From: Xylanibacter rodentium | Lineage (GTDB): Bacteria; Bacteroidota; Bacteroidia; Bacteroidales; Bacteroidaceae | Direction of reading: 5' to 3' | DNA length: 33,916 nt | NCBI RefSeq assembly: GCF_013166575.1 | Contig: NZ_JABKKE010000025.1 | Location: forward strand, 1 to 33,916 | Part shown: positions 24,153 through 33,070 of the stretch, in pieces | Position numbering within the stretch: the first letter of the stretch is position 1 | Layout: each line of letters begins with the position of its first letter | The notes under the pieces: generated by a model | Told to the model about the DNA's origin: nothing | Database searches by the model: none | The model's input: the letters and a program-made list of their open reading frames with translations, nothing else | Program-made: the position numbers and the translations under genes

Positions 24153-25094
24153 TCACTTGGTTACTTTTATCAGTCGGTTCACCACCACCATATTCTTGTC
24201 CTTTACGCGGTTCTTGGTGAGCCAGCGGTGGAAGTCGTCGGCAGACAGACTGCGCGGCAGACGTTCGTCGGCCCGCCCGTCCATAGCCTTTACAAACGGT
24301 ATGGAAGAGAAGATTATATACACCTCGTTGTGTTCCATTGCCTTGGAGCAGGTCATGGTAAGCTCGTCGGTGATGGCTGCCAACTCCGGTTCGGGAGCCT
24401 TGCCGGAATCGAAAAATACATATTCGCGACCGGCTTCCACCGGTTGCTGGCCATCATCGTCACCGCTGTACGGCAGCAGGCAATAGGCCGTCTTCGCGTC
24501 GTCTACAAGATATACCGCCACATATCCCGCTACGGGCGATTTGAACAACAGGTAGAGGTCGTCGCCGTCCTTGAACTCTTCGCTTTCAAACTTGCGCTCT
24601 TTCCCGTTACGCAATATGAAAGCCGAAATGTCCACGGCGGCCGAGACTATTTCGCGGGCCTTGCCACTCACTGTGACATGCACTATGAGGTTGTTGTCTT
24701 CAAACTTTATCTCGTATTCAGGCTGCCGGGTGTCATGCAGCCATTCGCCTTTCACCTCGCTGCTGCCCAACGACAGGAAATCGAGCGACGACTTTCCGCC
24801 CGACGTGTTCTTTATCTGCGTTGTGTTGGTCTGGCTCACGGTGGTTCCGAACTCGTCGGCCAAAGCCTGCAGCCGCGCACGTTCCAAGGCTGTGCGTTTG
24901 GCTTCGGTCACCGACACATCGGCGGAGGTAACGTAGGTATATTCGGCGCTCACCTCCTTGACGCGCTGCGCCATGCACCTGTCCGCACCGAGCAATAGCA
25001 AGAGAATTGCGAGAGGGAAAAACAAAACCTCTCCCGGCTTCCGCAATGCGGAAGTGACGGGAGAGGCAAAATAAGTGAAATGAAATATTGTCAT
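24153..25094 (-). CDS. Secreted DUF4384-domain protein
   Basis: This 313-residue protein has an unusually long N-terminus before the signal-peptide core (FFPLAILLLLLGADRCMAQ, cut near residue 43). A short LPP20/FlgT-like N-terminal region follows (AKRTALERARLQALADEFG), then a DUF4384-type domain at about 170-235 with DLYLLFKSPVAGYVAVYLVD. DUF4384 often appears in bacterial proteins with TPR, kinase or caspase-like partners. The ATG at 25094 is the only clear start with basic residues ahead of the core. However, a terminator-like hairpin (25018-25066) overlaps the first codons, so a later TTG start is possible. Confidence 0.82.
   Translation of the reverse strand: MTIFHFTYFASPVTSALRKPGEVLFFPLAILLLLLGADRCMAQRVKEVSAEYTYVTSADVSVTEAKRTALERARLQALADEFGTTVSQTNTTQIKNTSGGKSSLDFLSLGSSEVKGEWLHDTRQPEYEIKFEDNNLIVHVTVSGKAREIVSAAVDISAFILRNGKERKFESEEFKDGDDLYLLFKSPVAGYVAVYLVDDAKTAYCLLPYSGDDDGQQPVEAGREYVFFDSGKAPEPELAAITDELTMTCSKAMEHNEVYIIFSSIPFVKAMDGRADERLPRSLSADDFHRWLTKNRVKDKNMVVVNRLIKVTK
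25018..25066 (-). terminator. Terminator or attenuator hairpin overlapping the DUF4384 start
   Basis: On the minus strand CCTCTCCCG and CGGGAGAGG (25058-25066 with 25028-25036) enclose a second stem CTTCCGC/GCGGAAG, followed by TTTTGTTTTT. It is a good intrinsic terminator placed after the LPP20-like gene but inside the first codons of the next frame. It may reduce read-through into the last two genes. Confidence 0.7.
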
Positions 25095-25152
25095 ATTGAA
25101 GCATTAATGATAAATCATAGTATGCTCTGATTATGTGTGTGCCTTGCAGACA

Positions 25153-25824
25153 TCACCACCCCATGGCCTTGTCGAGCTGGTTGAGCAGGTCGTCGCCTTT
25201 GCTCTCCAAGTCCTTGCGCACCGCTTTCTTGGCGGCCTCCTTGGCCATGGCCGAGTTGTAAGCCACACGCACAAGCACTTCCTTGTTGCCGTTCTTCTTC
25301 GTGCGGTATACTTCGACTACCGTGATTACACGGCCTATGCTCTGCGAGATGAAATTCTTGGCCCCCATCACCGTCTGTGTCACCGTGGCGGCATCGTCGG
25401 CACTGAGCTGTTTGTTGGCCACATTGCTCTCCACCAGGGCCGTAATCTCGGTCTGTATCTGTCCGGCCAGATTCTGCTTGGCCAGTTCCAGTGCCTGCAT
25501 CTTTGCGCCGTCGTAGTTCTCGCCGATGCTCATTCCCTCGCCCATCAGATATTTTGGGAACATGTCGTCGTCAAACTCCTGCTGCATCATATATGAGCGG
25601 TCGAGCTGACGTTCCAACGGCAGTGCACCCGGAGCGGCTTTCCAGTCCTCCTTTGTCAGAGCCTTGGCTTCCTTACGTGCGTCTTTCGATGCTTTCTCTT
25701 TCAGTGCGTCACGCGACATTTTTCGCAGTTCCTTGCGTTCTTTCCACGTGTCTTTGTTGTTTTGCGCCATCATCGGTATAGCCGTAATCAGCAATGCCGA
25801 CAGTATCAAGAATGTCTTTTTCAT
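25153..25824 (-). CDS. Secreted LPP20-like protein
   Basis: This 223-residue protein has a signal peptide (MKKTFLILSALLITAIPMMA, residues 1-20) with no lipobox Cys. A highly charged Lys/Glu helix follows (residues 25-60), then a domain resembling LPP20 family proteins: AKMQALELAKQNLAGQIQTE, VTQTVMGAKNFISQSIGRV and VEVYRTKKNGNKEVLVRVAY. LPP20-like domains occur in periplasmic and outer membrane-linked proteins; the function is unknown. It lies 27 bases after the first beta-barrel gene, with a hairpin 86 bases downstream. Its core resembles the N-terminal part of the DUF4384 protein, suggesting a common origin. Confidence 0.78.
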   Translation of the reverse strand: MKKTFLILSALLITAIPMMAQNNKDTWKERKELRKMSRDALKEKASKDARKEAKALTKEDWKAAPGALPLERQLDRSYMMQQEFDDDMFPKYLMGEGMSIGENYDGAKMQALELAKQNLAGQIQTEITALVESNVANKQLSADDAATVTQTVMGAKNFISQSIGRVITVVEVYRTKKNGNKEVLVRVAYNSAMAKEAAKKAVRKDLESKGDDLLNQLDKAMGW

Positions 25825-25851
25825 TGTTCCGTTTTTTTTGTAAGTAGGACA

Positions 25852-26793
25852 TCAGAAACGATAGCCGAGGGTAAGCATGAAGCTGCGGTTCTTGAGGCTG
25901 ACATCGTAACCGTCTTTACTGTACTCACTTCCATATTCTGCTTTGTACTCATCAAACGTCATATTGCCGTAGTAATATTCGCTTGAGTTATAATCATATT
26001 TCATATCGCTTTCCATCGCCTTGTCGGCATCTACGATATTCGACAGGCCGATACCCCAACGGCAGGTGAGCGAGTAGCGCTTGTACTCCACGCCGAAACC
26101 AAGCACAAGGCCGGCGTCGAAACGTTTGAACGCATCGAAAGTCGATTCTTCCTCATCGTGATAGCCGCTCTTGCCTCCAAGACCGTATGCGATGTAAGGT
26201 CCGGCCAGGGCAAAGGCTTTCAGATCGTTGTTGAGTATAGGCAGCGTATAGGCATACTTAGCCGTGGCCTGAAGCTCGAGATAATTGGCGTTGTATTTTA
26301 TATCCATGTCTCCTTCATCGAATTTCGCTCCTTTGGCCAAATAGAACAGTCCGCCCATCACCGAGAGATTGGGCACGGCCTGGATGGGATAGTCGTAGGT
26401 GACACCGAGAGTGAAGCCGCCACGGCGGTTCAGTCCGTCAGTTGCGTCTCCTCCGAATGTGGTCGACGACAATCCCACTTCCACGCCCCATCCTGACATC
26501 AGACTGTTGGCCTGGCTCATGACGATGGGTTCGGGCAGAATGTTCACCACTGCGGGCTGCATGTTGGCGTGCGACACGGTAAGAGTCTTATATTCTTTCG
26601 GTGCGTCGATGGAGAACTTTCCGTTGATGTCGGTGGTGGTGGCGATGTCGGTGCCTGTAACTACCACGGAAGCTCCGGATACGGGCTCACCCGTTGTTCC
26701 CGACACTACAACAGATTTCACATTGTTTGTCTGGGCCACGGCCAATGTAGCGCATCCGACCAGACCTAATATCATTGTTGCTAACTTGTTCAT
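25852..26793 (-). CDS. Outer-membrane protein with carboxypeptidase-regulatory domain (paralogue B)
   Basis: This 313-residue protein has a signal peptide (cut near VAQT, residue 21). A carboxypeptidase-regulatory-like beta-sandwich follows (residues 25-105; GTTGEPVSGASVVVTGTDIA then TTTDINGKFSI), then a region with alternating hydrophobic residues and many Tyr/Gly that should form a beta-barrel. The last residues, SFMLTLGYRF, end in Phe as outer membrane proteins do. It lies 32 bases after a related gene. The domain pair is like SusC-type receptors in miniature, without TonB-plug motifs. Ligand and role unknown. Confidence 0.82.
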   Translation of the reverse strand: MNKLATMILGLVGCATLAVAQTNNVKSVVVSGTTGEPVSGASVVVTGTDIATTTDINGKFSIDAPKEYKTLTVSHANMQPAVVNILPEPIVMSQANSLMSGWGVEVGLSSTTFGGDATDGLNRRGGFTLGVTYDYPIQAVPNLSVMGGLFYLAKGAKFDEGDMDIKYNANYLELQATAKYAYTLPILNNDLKAFALAGPYIAYGLGGKSGYHDEEESTFDAFKRFDAGLVLGFGVEYKRYSLTCRWGIGLSNIVDADKAMESDMKYDYNSSEYYYGNMTFDEYKAEYGSEYSKDGYDVSLKNRSFMLTLGYRF

Positions 26794-26825
26794 AGTCTTT
26801 TTTATTATATGTTTATGTTGTAATG

Positions 26826-27737
26826 TTAGAAGTTAAAGCCGAGAATGAAACTTCCCGTTTCCAGCTTTTCAACCGGGTCGCCGTCGTATTTGTAACCACC
26901 ATAGCCATAATCATTGAATTCATTATAGCTATAGCTACCATTATTATAGTTACCGCCAAAATCGTAAGCATACTCTTTTGCTTCATCACAGAGATTCACG
27001 ACATTGTATTTAAAGCCAAGGTAGAACCACTTGCCGAAGTTGACACTTATCTTATGGCTCATCATGAAATTGGCTAATTCGCTCCATCCGTCATAATCGA
27101 CACCGAGGTTGAATGAATAAGACAAAGACACCTTCTTCCAACGCGGGGTAGTCAGCTTGATACCTGTCGTGGCATAAGCATTGACCAGATTCATGTCAAA
27201 ATTGTCAGTAGTGAAAAAACTTCCGACATTAATCACTTCCCATGTAATGTATTTGCTGAAGCCATGATGCCATCCGAGATTAACTGAAGCATAATTAAAA
27301 CCTCCATTTAAATAATCCAATCCGTCATACCAGTTACCCATTGCGGCGCCTGTTCCAAGCTCAAAGTTGAAGGCATTTTTCTTATACGGCTTTTTAAGCG
27401 TATTCTTAGCATTCTTCAGTGCGAGCTGCCGTGCCTGCTCGGCTTGTTCGGCCGATTCGTAGAGCACTACCGGCTCGCGCTGTATGGCCACTGTCTGTTT
27501 CTTCATACCCGAATAAGTCACGGTGACGGTGGTATATCCGTCGGGCACAACGATGGAGAAGTTTCCATCCATGTCGGTGATGGTACTGACAGTGGTTCCC
27601 GTAACGGTGACGGTGGCACCCATGATTGGATCACCGCTCTTTGAGACCACCGTGCCGCTGTAGTTCACGTCATCGGCGATAGCCGATGAAAATACGGCCA
27701 GGACTCCGAACAGAGTCGTCAATAATCTTTTTTTCAT
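26826..27737 (-). CDS. Outer-membrane protein with carboxypeptidase-regulatory domain (paralogue A)
   Basis: This 303-residue protein has the same layout as the following gene: signal peptide (cut after SSAIA, near residue 21), regulatory beta-sandwich at 25-100 (GTVVSKSGDPIMGATVTVTG, TDMDGNFSIVVPDGY), a short Ala/Lys linker, and a C-terminal beta-barrel ending in GFNF. Tyr/Asn/Gly-rich low-complexity turns (about residues 263-285) probably form an outer loop. The sequences of the two differ clearly, so the duplication is old. A hairpin separates it from the caspase gene. Confidence 0.82.
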   Translation of the reverse strand: MKKRLLTTLFGVLAVFSSAIADDVNYSGTVVSKSGDPIMGATVTVTGTTVSTITDMDGNFSIVVPDGYTTVTVTYSGMKKQTVAIQREPVVLYESAEQAEQARQLALKNAKNTLKKPYKKNAFNFELGTGAAMGNWYDGLDYLNGGFNYASVNLGWHHGFSKYITWEVINVGSFFTTDNFDMNLVNAYATTGIKLTTPRWKKVSLSYSFNLGVDYDGWSELANFMMSHKISVNFGKWFYLGFKYNVVNLCDEAKEYAYDFGGNYNNGSYSYNEFNDYGYGGYKYDGDPVEKLETGSFILGFNF

Positions 27738-27786
27738 TGCATTTCTTTGTTTTAAATTATGAATAATAAATTGATTGTTTCATTTC

Positions 27787-27830
27787 TTTTAAAACTGTCA
27801 GGGGCCGGTGCATGCCGGTCCCCGACAGTT
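27787..27830 (-). terminator. Hairpin between the caspase gene and paralogue A
   Basis: Arms 27793-27808 and 27815-27830 pair with one bulge and a six-base TGCATG loop. On the minus strand the stem is followed by TTTTAAAAG, a weak T-run. It likely ends or dampens transcription after the caspase gene. The remaining gap to 27738 has no clear promoter. Confidence 0.6.
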
Positions 27831-27840
27831 CCGTACATGC

Positions 27841-30444
27841 CTATCTGAAACTCCATTTGCGCCATCCCGACTCAACGGCGGGTGCCGCTGTCGAAGTGGG
27901 TGTCTGCGACTTGTTGTTCTCCACGATGCTCTTCTTCGACACTTCGCTGTGCACATAGTCTATCAGTTCGCCGTAGCTCACGTCGCCTTTGGTGTCTTTG
28001 AGCTTCTTCAGCAGGAAGTAGGTGAACAGGCCGTGCCCTTTCTCTGTGTAGGGATAGGCCGTCTCGTTGCCCGTGGCGGCGCTCATCACCACCATGTTGC
28101 CCTTGGGCGTGCTGTTTTTGGCCTTGATGGCCACACCGCGTGCGGCCGACGCCATGTTCTTGCCGTCGCGCTGTGAGCCGCTGAAGCAGGCATCGAGGAA
28201 CACGGTCACCTGTTCGGCCGGCAGCTCGCCCAGCGTGGCATAGAGCTTGTCGAGGCTGTAGCCCGTACTTACGTCCGACCCGAAGCCGTCCACCGGCAGC
28301 AGATAGGCCGACTTGGTGGCCTCGTCGGGAATGCCGTGGCCGGCGTAGTAGAAGATGATGCGCGCCTTGCCTCCGTAGGCGTTGGCCACGGTGGTCATCC
28401 AGTTCACTTCGGCCTTCATGTCGTTGAAAGTGGCGTCGGCCGTGTGGTGCACGTTCTTCTCGGGGCATCCCAATGTCTTGATACAGTAGTTGCGGAACGC
28501 CTCGCCGTCGTTGTTGGCAAACTGTACCTTCGACTCGCGGCGGTAGTTCTCGTTGGATATTATCACGGCAAAGAGGTTGTCGTTGCTCTTCTTCGACACG
28601 GGTATGCCGGTGTCTATGTCCGACTTGCCCACGCTCACGCTGCTGTTCACTATCTTTGCCCCTCCGCCTGCCGGTGCCTTCTGTGCGGATGCCGCTGTGA
28701 GGGCGGCCATGTCTACCGATTCGAAGTTGTAGTCAATCTGTGTGTTCTGGTACGTGAGAGAGGCATTGTTGTTGTATATATATTTCTTTCCGGTGTTAGT
28801 GCGGAACGTGAGCCGTGCCAAAGTGAGCTTGTCGTCGGAGATGCAGAACTGCGCGTCGTCGGTCTTGACCGTGTTCCACTGCGCCTCAAACTGGCGTGCC
28901 TCGTTGTTGGTGCGCGGCACGGGCAGCAGCATGTCGCCCATTTCGGGCGATTTGATTAGGAACACGCCGTTCTCGGCGTCGTAACGCTCCAGCCGCAGAT
29001 TGTTCCATCCCACGCGCGCACCGTATTCGGCAATGTAGTTGCTCTCGGCCACGGCGGCCAGTTCCTTTATTTTCGCCTCGCGCGTGGCATCGGTCACACG
29101 GGCCTTGTATTCGTCGAGAGTCTCGTAGTCGTCTTTCAGCTGCCACTTGTTGATGGCTGCCTCGACATACTTCTTGGCATATACCGAGAAAGCGGGAACG
29201 TCGGCAAGCGACATTGTACCACCGGCACCGGCTGACTGCTGCATGACACCGCCGCCCTGCCGATACGCACCTCCGGCTGCCGATGGAGATGCTGACGGTG
29301 AGGACATGGCCGTCTGACGGTCTTGAGAGCCTGACGGCGTGCCGAGGCTCTTGACGTTTGATGCCACGTAGGTACCGCCCTGAGCGCGTATCTGGGCCGC
29401 AATGCGGTCGGCATCAGCGTCGCGGCCCATGCACTTGTAGGTGTCGGCAAGTGCCGAAAGGTATTTCACCTCGCCGGGATATACCGTCACGATGCGCTCG
29501 AAGAGGCCCGCCGCCACTTTAAGATAGGTGTCGGCCTTCTGCCGCTGCTGTCTGTAAAGGGTGGTGTTGTCTATGCTGTTGGCTCCGTTGATGAGCTGGG
29601 CGGCATGGTTGTAGGCCACGGTGGCATACATGCGGCACACGTTGAAGTCGTTGGGCTTCGCCTTGTACAGGCGTTCGTATAGCGGCAGCGCCGTGGCATA
29701 GTCGCCCTTGTCGGCCATGAGCTTGGCCTTTACCGGCAGCACTTTCATGTCGCCGGGGTTGAGCGATAGGGCACGGTTGACATACGTCTCAAGCCTGTCG
29801 TTGGCTTTGTGCTCTATGCAGGCGTTGATGGCCTCGTAGAGGAAGTTGGCCGTGGTGGGGTATACCTTCAGTGCTTCGTCTATGGCGGCAAGCTGTCCGT
29901 TGAGGTCGCCGGCAAACTTGTATGCCCTCGCCATATATGTGTAGCTGTTTTCCAGGTTCTTCTGCTCGCCTGTCTGTATGTAGCAGCGGAAACAGTCGAT
30001 GGCATCGGCAAACTGCTTGTTGTTGTAGGCCGTGGTGGCGGCAAAGTAGCAGATGGTAGGATAGTAGTCGCTGCGGGCGAAACGTTCGTTGCGGAACGCC
30101 TCTATCCGCGGCAGACCGATGTATGCCAGTGCATACTCCAAAGCCTTGTCGGGCTGGTTGTTCTGCGAGAAGAAGATGGCTCCGTCTATGAGATAGGGAT
30201 AGACCTTGCGCAGGCCGTTGAGCGCCGTAGGGTTGTTCTTGTCCTGACGCACGGCATACATGTAGGCGCGGTAGGAGGACAGCAGAGACGCGAACTGCGA
30301 AGCGCTGCCTCCGCTCCCGCCATACCCGGCGACAAAGGCGGCCAGGTCGGCATCGGCCTTTGCCAATGCCGGCGACTGTGCCGCTGCTTTGCCTGCCGTC
30401 ATGGCGAGTGCTATAATAAGTATAGATATTATCTGGTGTCTCAT
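27841..30444 (-). CDS. Exported TPR and caspase-like (peptidase C14) protein
   Basis: This 867-residue protein has a signal peptide (residues 1-23, ending KAAAQ), TPR-like helical repeats (about 60-350), a Gly/Ser/Ala-rich linker (365-410), a domain shared with the WD40 protein next to it (about 426-560), a second linker and a C-terminal caspase/metacaspase fold (623-850). The catalytic dyad is His703 (YYAGHG) and Cys753 (FLDACFSG); the Asp before Ala-Cys is typical of enzymes cutting after basic residues, but specificity is inference. The start is the ATG at 30444; the frame runs ten codons further without a signal peptide advantage. The gene starts 13 bases after the WD40 stop, so they are an operon pair. 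The signal peptide places the protease outside the cytoplasm. Confidence 0.92.
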   Translation of the reverse strand: MRHQIISILIIALAMTAGKAAAQSPALAKADADLAAFVAGYGGSGGSASQFASLLSSYRAYMYAVRQDKNNPTALNGLRKVYPYLIDGAIFFSQNNQPDKALEYALAYIGLPRIEAFRNERFARSDYYPTICYFAATTAYNNKQFADAIDCFRCYIQTGEQKNLENSYTYMARAYKFAGDLNGQLAAIDEALKVYPTTANFLYEAINACIEHKANDRLETYVNRALSLNPGDMKVLPVKAKLMADKGDYATALPLYERLYKAKPNDFNVCRMYATVAYNHAAQLINGANSIDNTTLYRQQRQKADTYLKVAAGLFERIVTVYPGEVKYLSALADTYKCMGRDADADRIAAQIRAQGGTYVASNVKSLGTPSGSQDRQTAMSSPSASPSAAGGAYRQGGGVMQQSAGAGGTMSLADVPAFSVYAKKYVEAAINKWQLKDDYETLDEYKARVTDATREAKIKELAAVAESNYIAEYGARVGWNNLRLERYDAENGVFLIKSPEMGDMLLPVPRTNNEARQFEAQWNTVKTDDAQFCISDDKLTLARLTFRTNTGKKYIYNNNASLTYQNTQIDYNFESVDMAALTAASAQKAPAGGGAKIVNSSVSVGKSDIDTGIPVSKKSNDNLFAVIISNENYRRESKVQFANNDGEAFRNYCIKTLGCPEKNVHHTADATFNDMKAEVNWMTTVANAYGGKARIIFYYAGHGIPDEATKSAYLLPVDGFGSDVSTGYSLDKLYATLGELPAEQVTVFLDACFSGSQRDGKNMASAARGVAIKAKNSTPKGNMVVMSAATGNETAYPYTEKGHGLFTYFLLKKLKDTKGDVSYGELIDYVHSEVSKKSIVENNKSQTPTSTAAPAVESGWRKWSFR

Positions 30445-30457
30445 AGTCCACGTTCCG

Positions 30458-32602
30458 TTACTTGTCGAAAGCATCCATGAAGAGGAACTCCACGTTGATG
30501 CGGCGGAACTCGCCTCCGGTCTTGTCCGACAGTTCTATGTTGTACTGATAGTCGCATATCATGTCCTTAAGAGCCGTCAGATTGTTGTCAATGTAGCTCT
30601 TCACGCCCACGGCACGCAGGAAAGCCAGCTGGTCGTTCTCGGTTACGCCCGATGCCTTGCTCACGGTGATGTTGGCCAGCTGCCCGTTCTTGTATATCAG
30701 CTCGTTGGCAAAGTCGCCGTAGCTGCCGTCGTATGCTATCTTGCCAAGGATAGGAGCTGCGTCGGCACTGCCCGTCACCTTGATGCGTATGCGCTTGCCG
30801 GGCTTGATGTACTGCGCGAAGTCGGTGGCAAAGGCCTGCTTCACAATCTTAAGCATCGACATGGCGGCATTGCTCTCGGTGGTCTTGTAACGTCCCGAAG
30901 GGAAGTCCTCGCGTGCGGTATACTCCTTTTTCACCTCGTATCCGTAGCTCACCTTATAATTCATAATGCGGTTGCCGGCGGCATCCACGTCGCTGAGCAC
31001 CTCGGTGTTGACGTTTATCTGCGTCTTGTCCGTAATCTTGTTCTCTTTCTGTGCCGTTTCAACCACCTGTTTGCGTATGTCCCTGAGCTTCATCTCCTCC
31101 ATGCTCGACTGCTGCACGAGGTCGAGCGGCACGAAGCCCTCGTCCACGGACATGGCCGTGACCGACTTGCGGTCGAGGTTGTCATAGACGTATTTCTTGC
31201 CGGTCTTGGCGTTGAGTACCTCGGTGTATATCACTTCGAACTGGTCGTTCTCGTTAACGCCGTAGACAGTGTTAGAGAACGACAGGTCGGCTCCGTTGCC
31301 GAACGAGGCCACCTCGTTCTTGGGTATGTCGAGGGCGATGGACGGCATGCCGTCGAACTCCACGGCCAGCAGACTCTTCTGCGAGTTGTAGTTGCCCAGC
31401 TTGACGGTCTGTGCGGCAATCATGTCGCCGGCCATCTCCGTTGCAACCTCGCGCTCAAAGGCCAGCTGCTGCTTGGCGCGCGTCTCGTCGTTCACACGTA
31501 TGCGGTAGTCGTCCATGCTCTCGCCGTCCATCATCTTCATCCACTCGTTCATCCTCTCGTTGACTGAGGTGGTGAGCGCCTGAAGATTGTTGGCCGAAAG
31601 CCCCGACAGGGCCTGCAAGACAACGCCCATCCCCGAGGGGTACAGCATGAAGCTCTTGCGGTCGTCCTTGATGTCGCGGACGAAACGTACGTTGGTGACA
31701 CCACCGTTGAGGCTCTTCACCTCCACACGGTCGGACGTGTTGAGAATGTTCTGCAAGACAATGGTATTGGCATCGGTCACCACACCGAGATACTTGTTGT
31801 CCGGATGGAAATAGCACGACACGCCGCTGCCCAGGCCGCTGAAACTGTAGCGCAGGGTGAAGCCGCGTGTCTCATATACATTCACATTGCCGTCGGAAGA
31901 AAGTACGGCCAGCATGGAATTGTCACCCGAGAAAGCTATCGAGGTGATCTCGGCTGCAGCCTGCAAAGACGTGCGCAGGGTCTTGCTCTCAAGGTTCCAC
32001 ACTTCGACACCCGTGCCCGAGGCTACGGCGGCGTAATAGTTGTTCTCGCTCAGAGCCAGCATTCCGGGAGCTATGCCTGCCGTGAGAGACACATACGGCT
32101 GATACTGCTTGGTGTCGTAGAACTTTATCTCGCCTGTCGACGTGCCCACGGCGAGCGACTTGCCGTCGGGCGAATAGCAGATGCTCAGCATGTCCGTACC
32201 GTCCTTGACGGTGGCTACGGTCTTGTTGGTGCTCTCAGCGTCATAGACTTCTATCCACGACTGTACCTTGCTTTCCTGCACGGCACCCTTGTTCTTCAAC
32301 TGTTTGAACTTCTTCTTCAGCTCGCTCTCTCCCTGACGCACCAGCACGGCACACGTGGCACCGCCGGGCTGACAGGCCATCTGCGACGCGTTCTTCAGGC
32401 GCTCGGCCAGTGCGAAGTTCATCAGATTGTACACTTTGCCGTTCGACACATAGAATACCTTGTAGGAATAATTGTCCACAAACGACGGCTGATACTTCAG
32501 CTTGAACACTCTCTTCTCTAAAGAATTGTCGGGCTGTGCGACGGTACCAACGGACAATCCTCCGATGCACACAGCCAATACTGCGGTAAATACTCTTTTC
32601 AT
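30458..32602 (-). CDS. Exported WD40 protein with OmpA-like C-terminal domain
   Basis: This 714-residue protein has a signal peptide (residues 1-23, TVAQ), WD40-type beta-propeller blades (about 120-330; for example DMLSICYSPDGKSLAVGTST and ITSIAFSGDNSMLAVLSSDG), a domain shared with the caspase protein (about 345-476) and a C-terminal OmpA/MotB-like region (about 600-710; IKVTGSADAAPI, NDQLAFLRAVGVKSYI, GGEFRRINVEF). OmpA-like domains bind peptidoglycan, so it may be a scaffold fixed to the wall. The ATG at 32602 is chosen because it opens the signal peptide; the upstream frame to 32650 does not. It leads the seven-gene cluster. Ligand unknown. Confidence 0.88.
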   Translation of the reverse strand: MKRVFTAVLAVCIGGLSVGTVAQPDNSLEKRVFKLKYQPSFVDNYSYKVFYVSNGKVYNLMNFALAERLKNASQMACQPGGATCAVLVRQGESELKKKFKQLKNKGAVQESKVQSWIEVYDAESTNKTVATVKDGTDMLSICYSPDGKSLAVGTSTGEIKFYDTKQYQPYVSLTAGIAPGMLALSENNYYAAVASGTGVEVWNLESKTLRTSLQAAAEITSIAFSGDNSMLAVLSSDGNVNVYETRGFTLRYSFSGLGSGVSCYFHPDNKYLGVVTDANTIVLQNILNTSDRVEVKSLNGGVTNVRFVRDIKDDRKSFMLYPSGMGVVLQALSGLSANNLQALTTSVNERMNEWMKMMDGESMDDYRIRVNDETRAKQQLAFEREVATEMAGDMIAAQTVKLGNYNSQKSLLAVEFDGMPSIALDIPKNEVASFGNGADLSFSNTVYGVNENDQFEVIYTEVLNAKTGKKYVYDNLDRKSVTAMSVDEGFVPLDLVQQSSMEEMKLRDIRKQVVETAQKENKITDKTQINVNTEVLSDVDAAGNRIMNYKVSYGYEVKKEYTAREDFPSGRYKTTESNAAMSMLKIVKQAFATDFAQYIKPGKRIRIKVTGSADAAPILGKIAYDGSYGDFANELIYKNGQLANITVSKASGVTENDQLAFLRAVGVKSYIDNNLTALKDMICDYQYNIELSDKTGGEFRRINVEFLFMDAFDK

Positions 32603-32768
32603 CTTATTATTTGTCTTTGCTTGATTTGTATTATCACTTCCCGCTTGCAAACACTACTGTGACTTGTCGTATTTCTACATCAGTCGGATGTACAAGCAGA
32701 CACATATATATTTCTATACTTTTCCGGTGCCTATAGATAATCCCAAGATTCGGCTGAACTATATAAAA

Positions 32769-33066
32769 TGAAAAGACGTGGGTATCTGAACTTCTCGCTT
32801 ATCCCACGGTTTGGCTCTCGCATTGCCCATATCTAAGGATAAGCAACGCAGTTAGCCCACGCCATGGAAATATTATAAAACAGTATATCCATACACATAC
32901 GTGCACGAACATACAGGATACAATATACCCAGCATGGACGTTCCACCGTTGCGCATCTTCTTAGATATTTGGTTCAATTTGCGAGATTCAACCGTAGAAG
33001 ATAACGTCCGTAAACGTCCTTTTAACCAAAATGTATCAACCCCAAGCCCTTGCGGACTAACTGAGT
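32769..33066 (-). ncRNA. Candidate structured non-coding RNA or operon leader
   Basis: The predicted RNA is about 300 bases on the minus strand. It has a strong promoter and no good gene. Helices (plus-strand positions) are 32936-32942 with 33003-33009, 32955-32961 with 32996-33002, and an apical GGTT(g)AAT/ATT(g)AACC hairpin inside them. The 3' part folds as 32777-32782 with 32856-32861 (CGTGGG/CCCACG), 32789-32792 with 32850-32853, and 32797-32804 with 32837-32844, ending in TCTTTTCATTTT. It does not match 6S, tmRNA, RNase P or SRP RNA as I know them. It lies 166 bases before the WD40 ATG on the same strand, so it could be a leader or an independent RNA. The gap 32603-32768 shows nothing firm. 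Confidence 0.55.
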
Positions 33067-33070
33067 CGAT

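Noticed and set aside
32769..33066. 6S RNA, tmRNA or RNase P RNA
   Set aside because: The conserved sequence marks of these RNAs (tag frame, T-loop, GAAAGUCC-like core) were not found.
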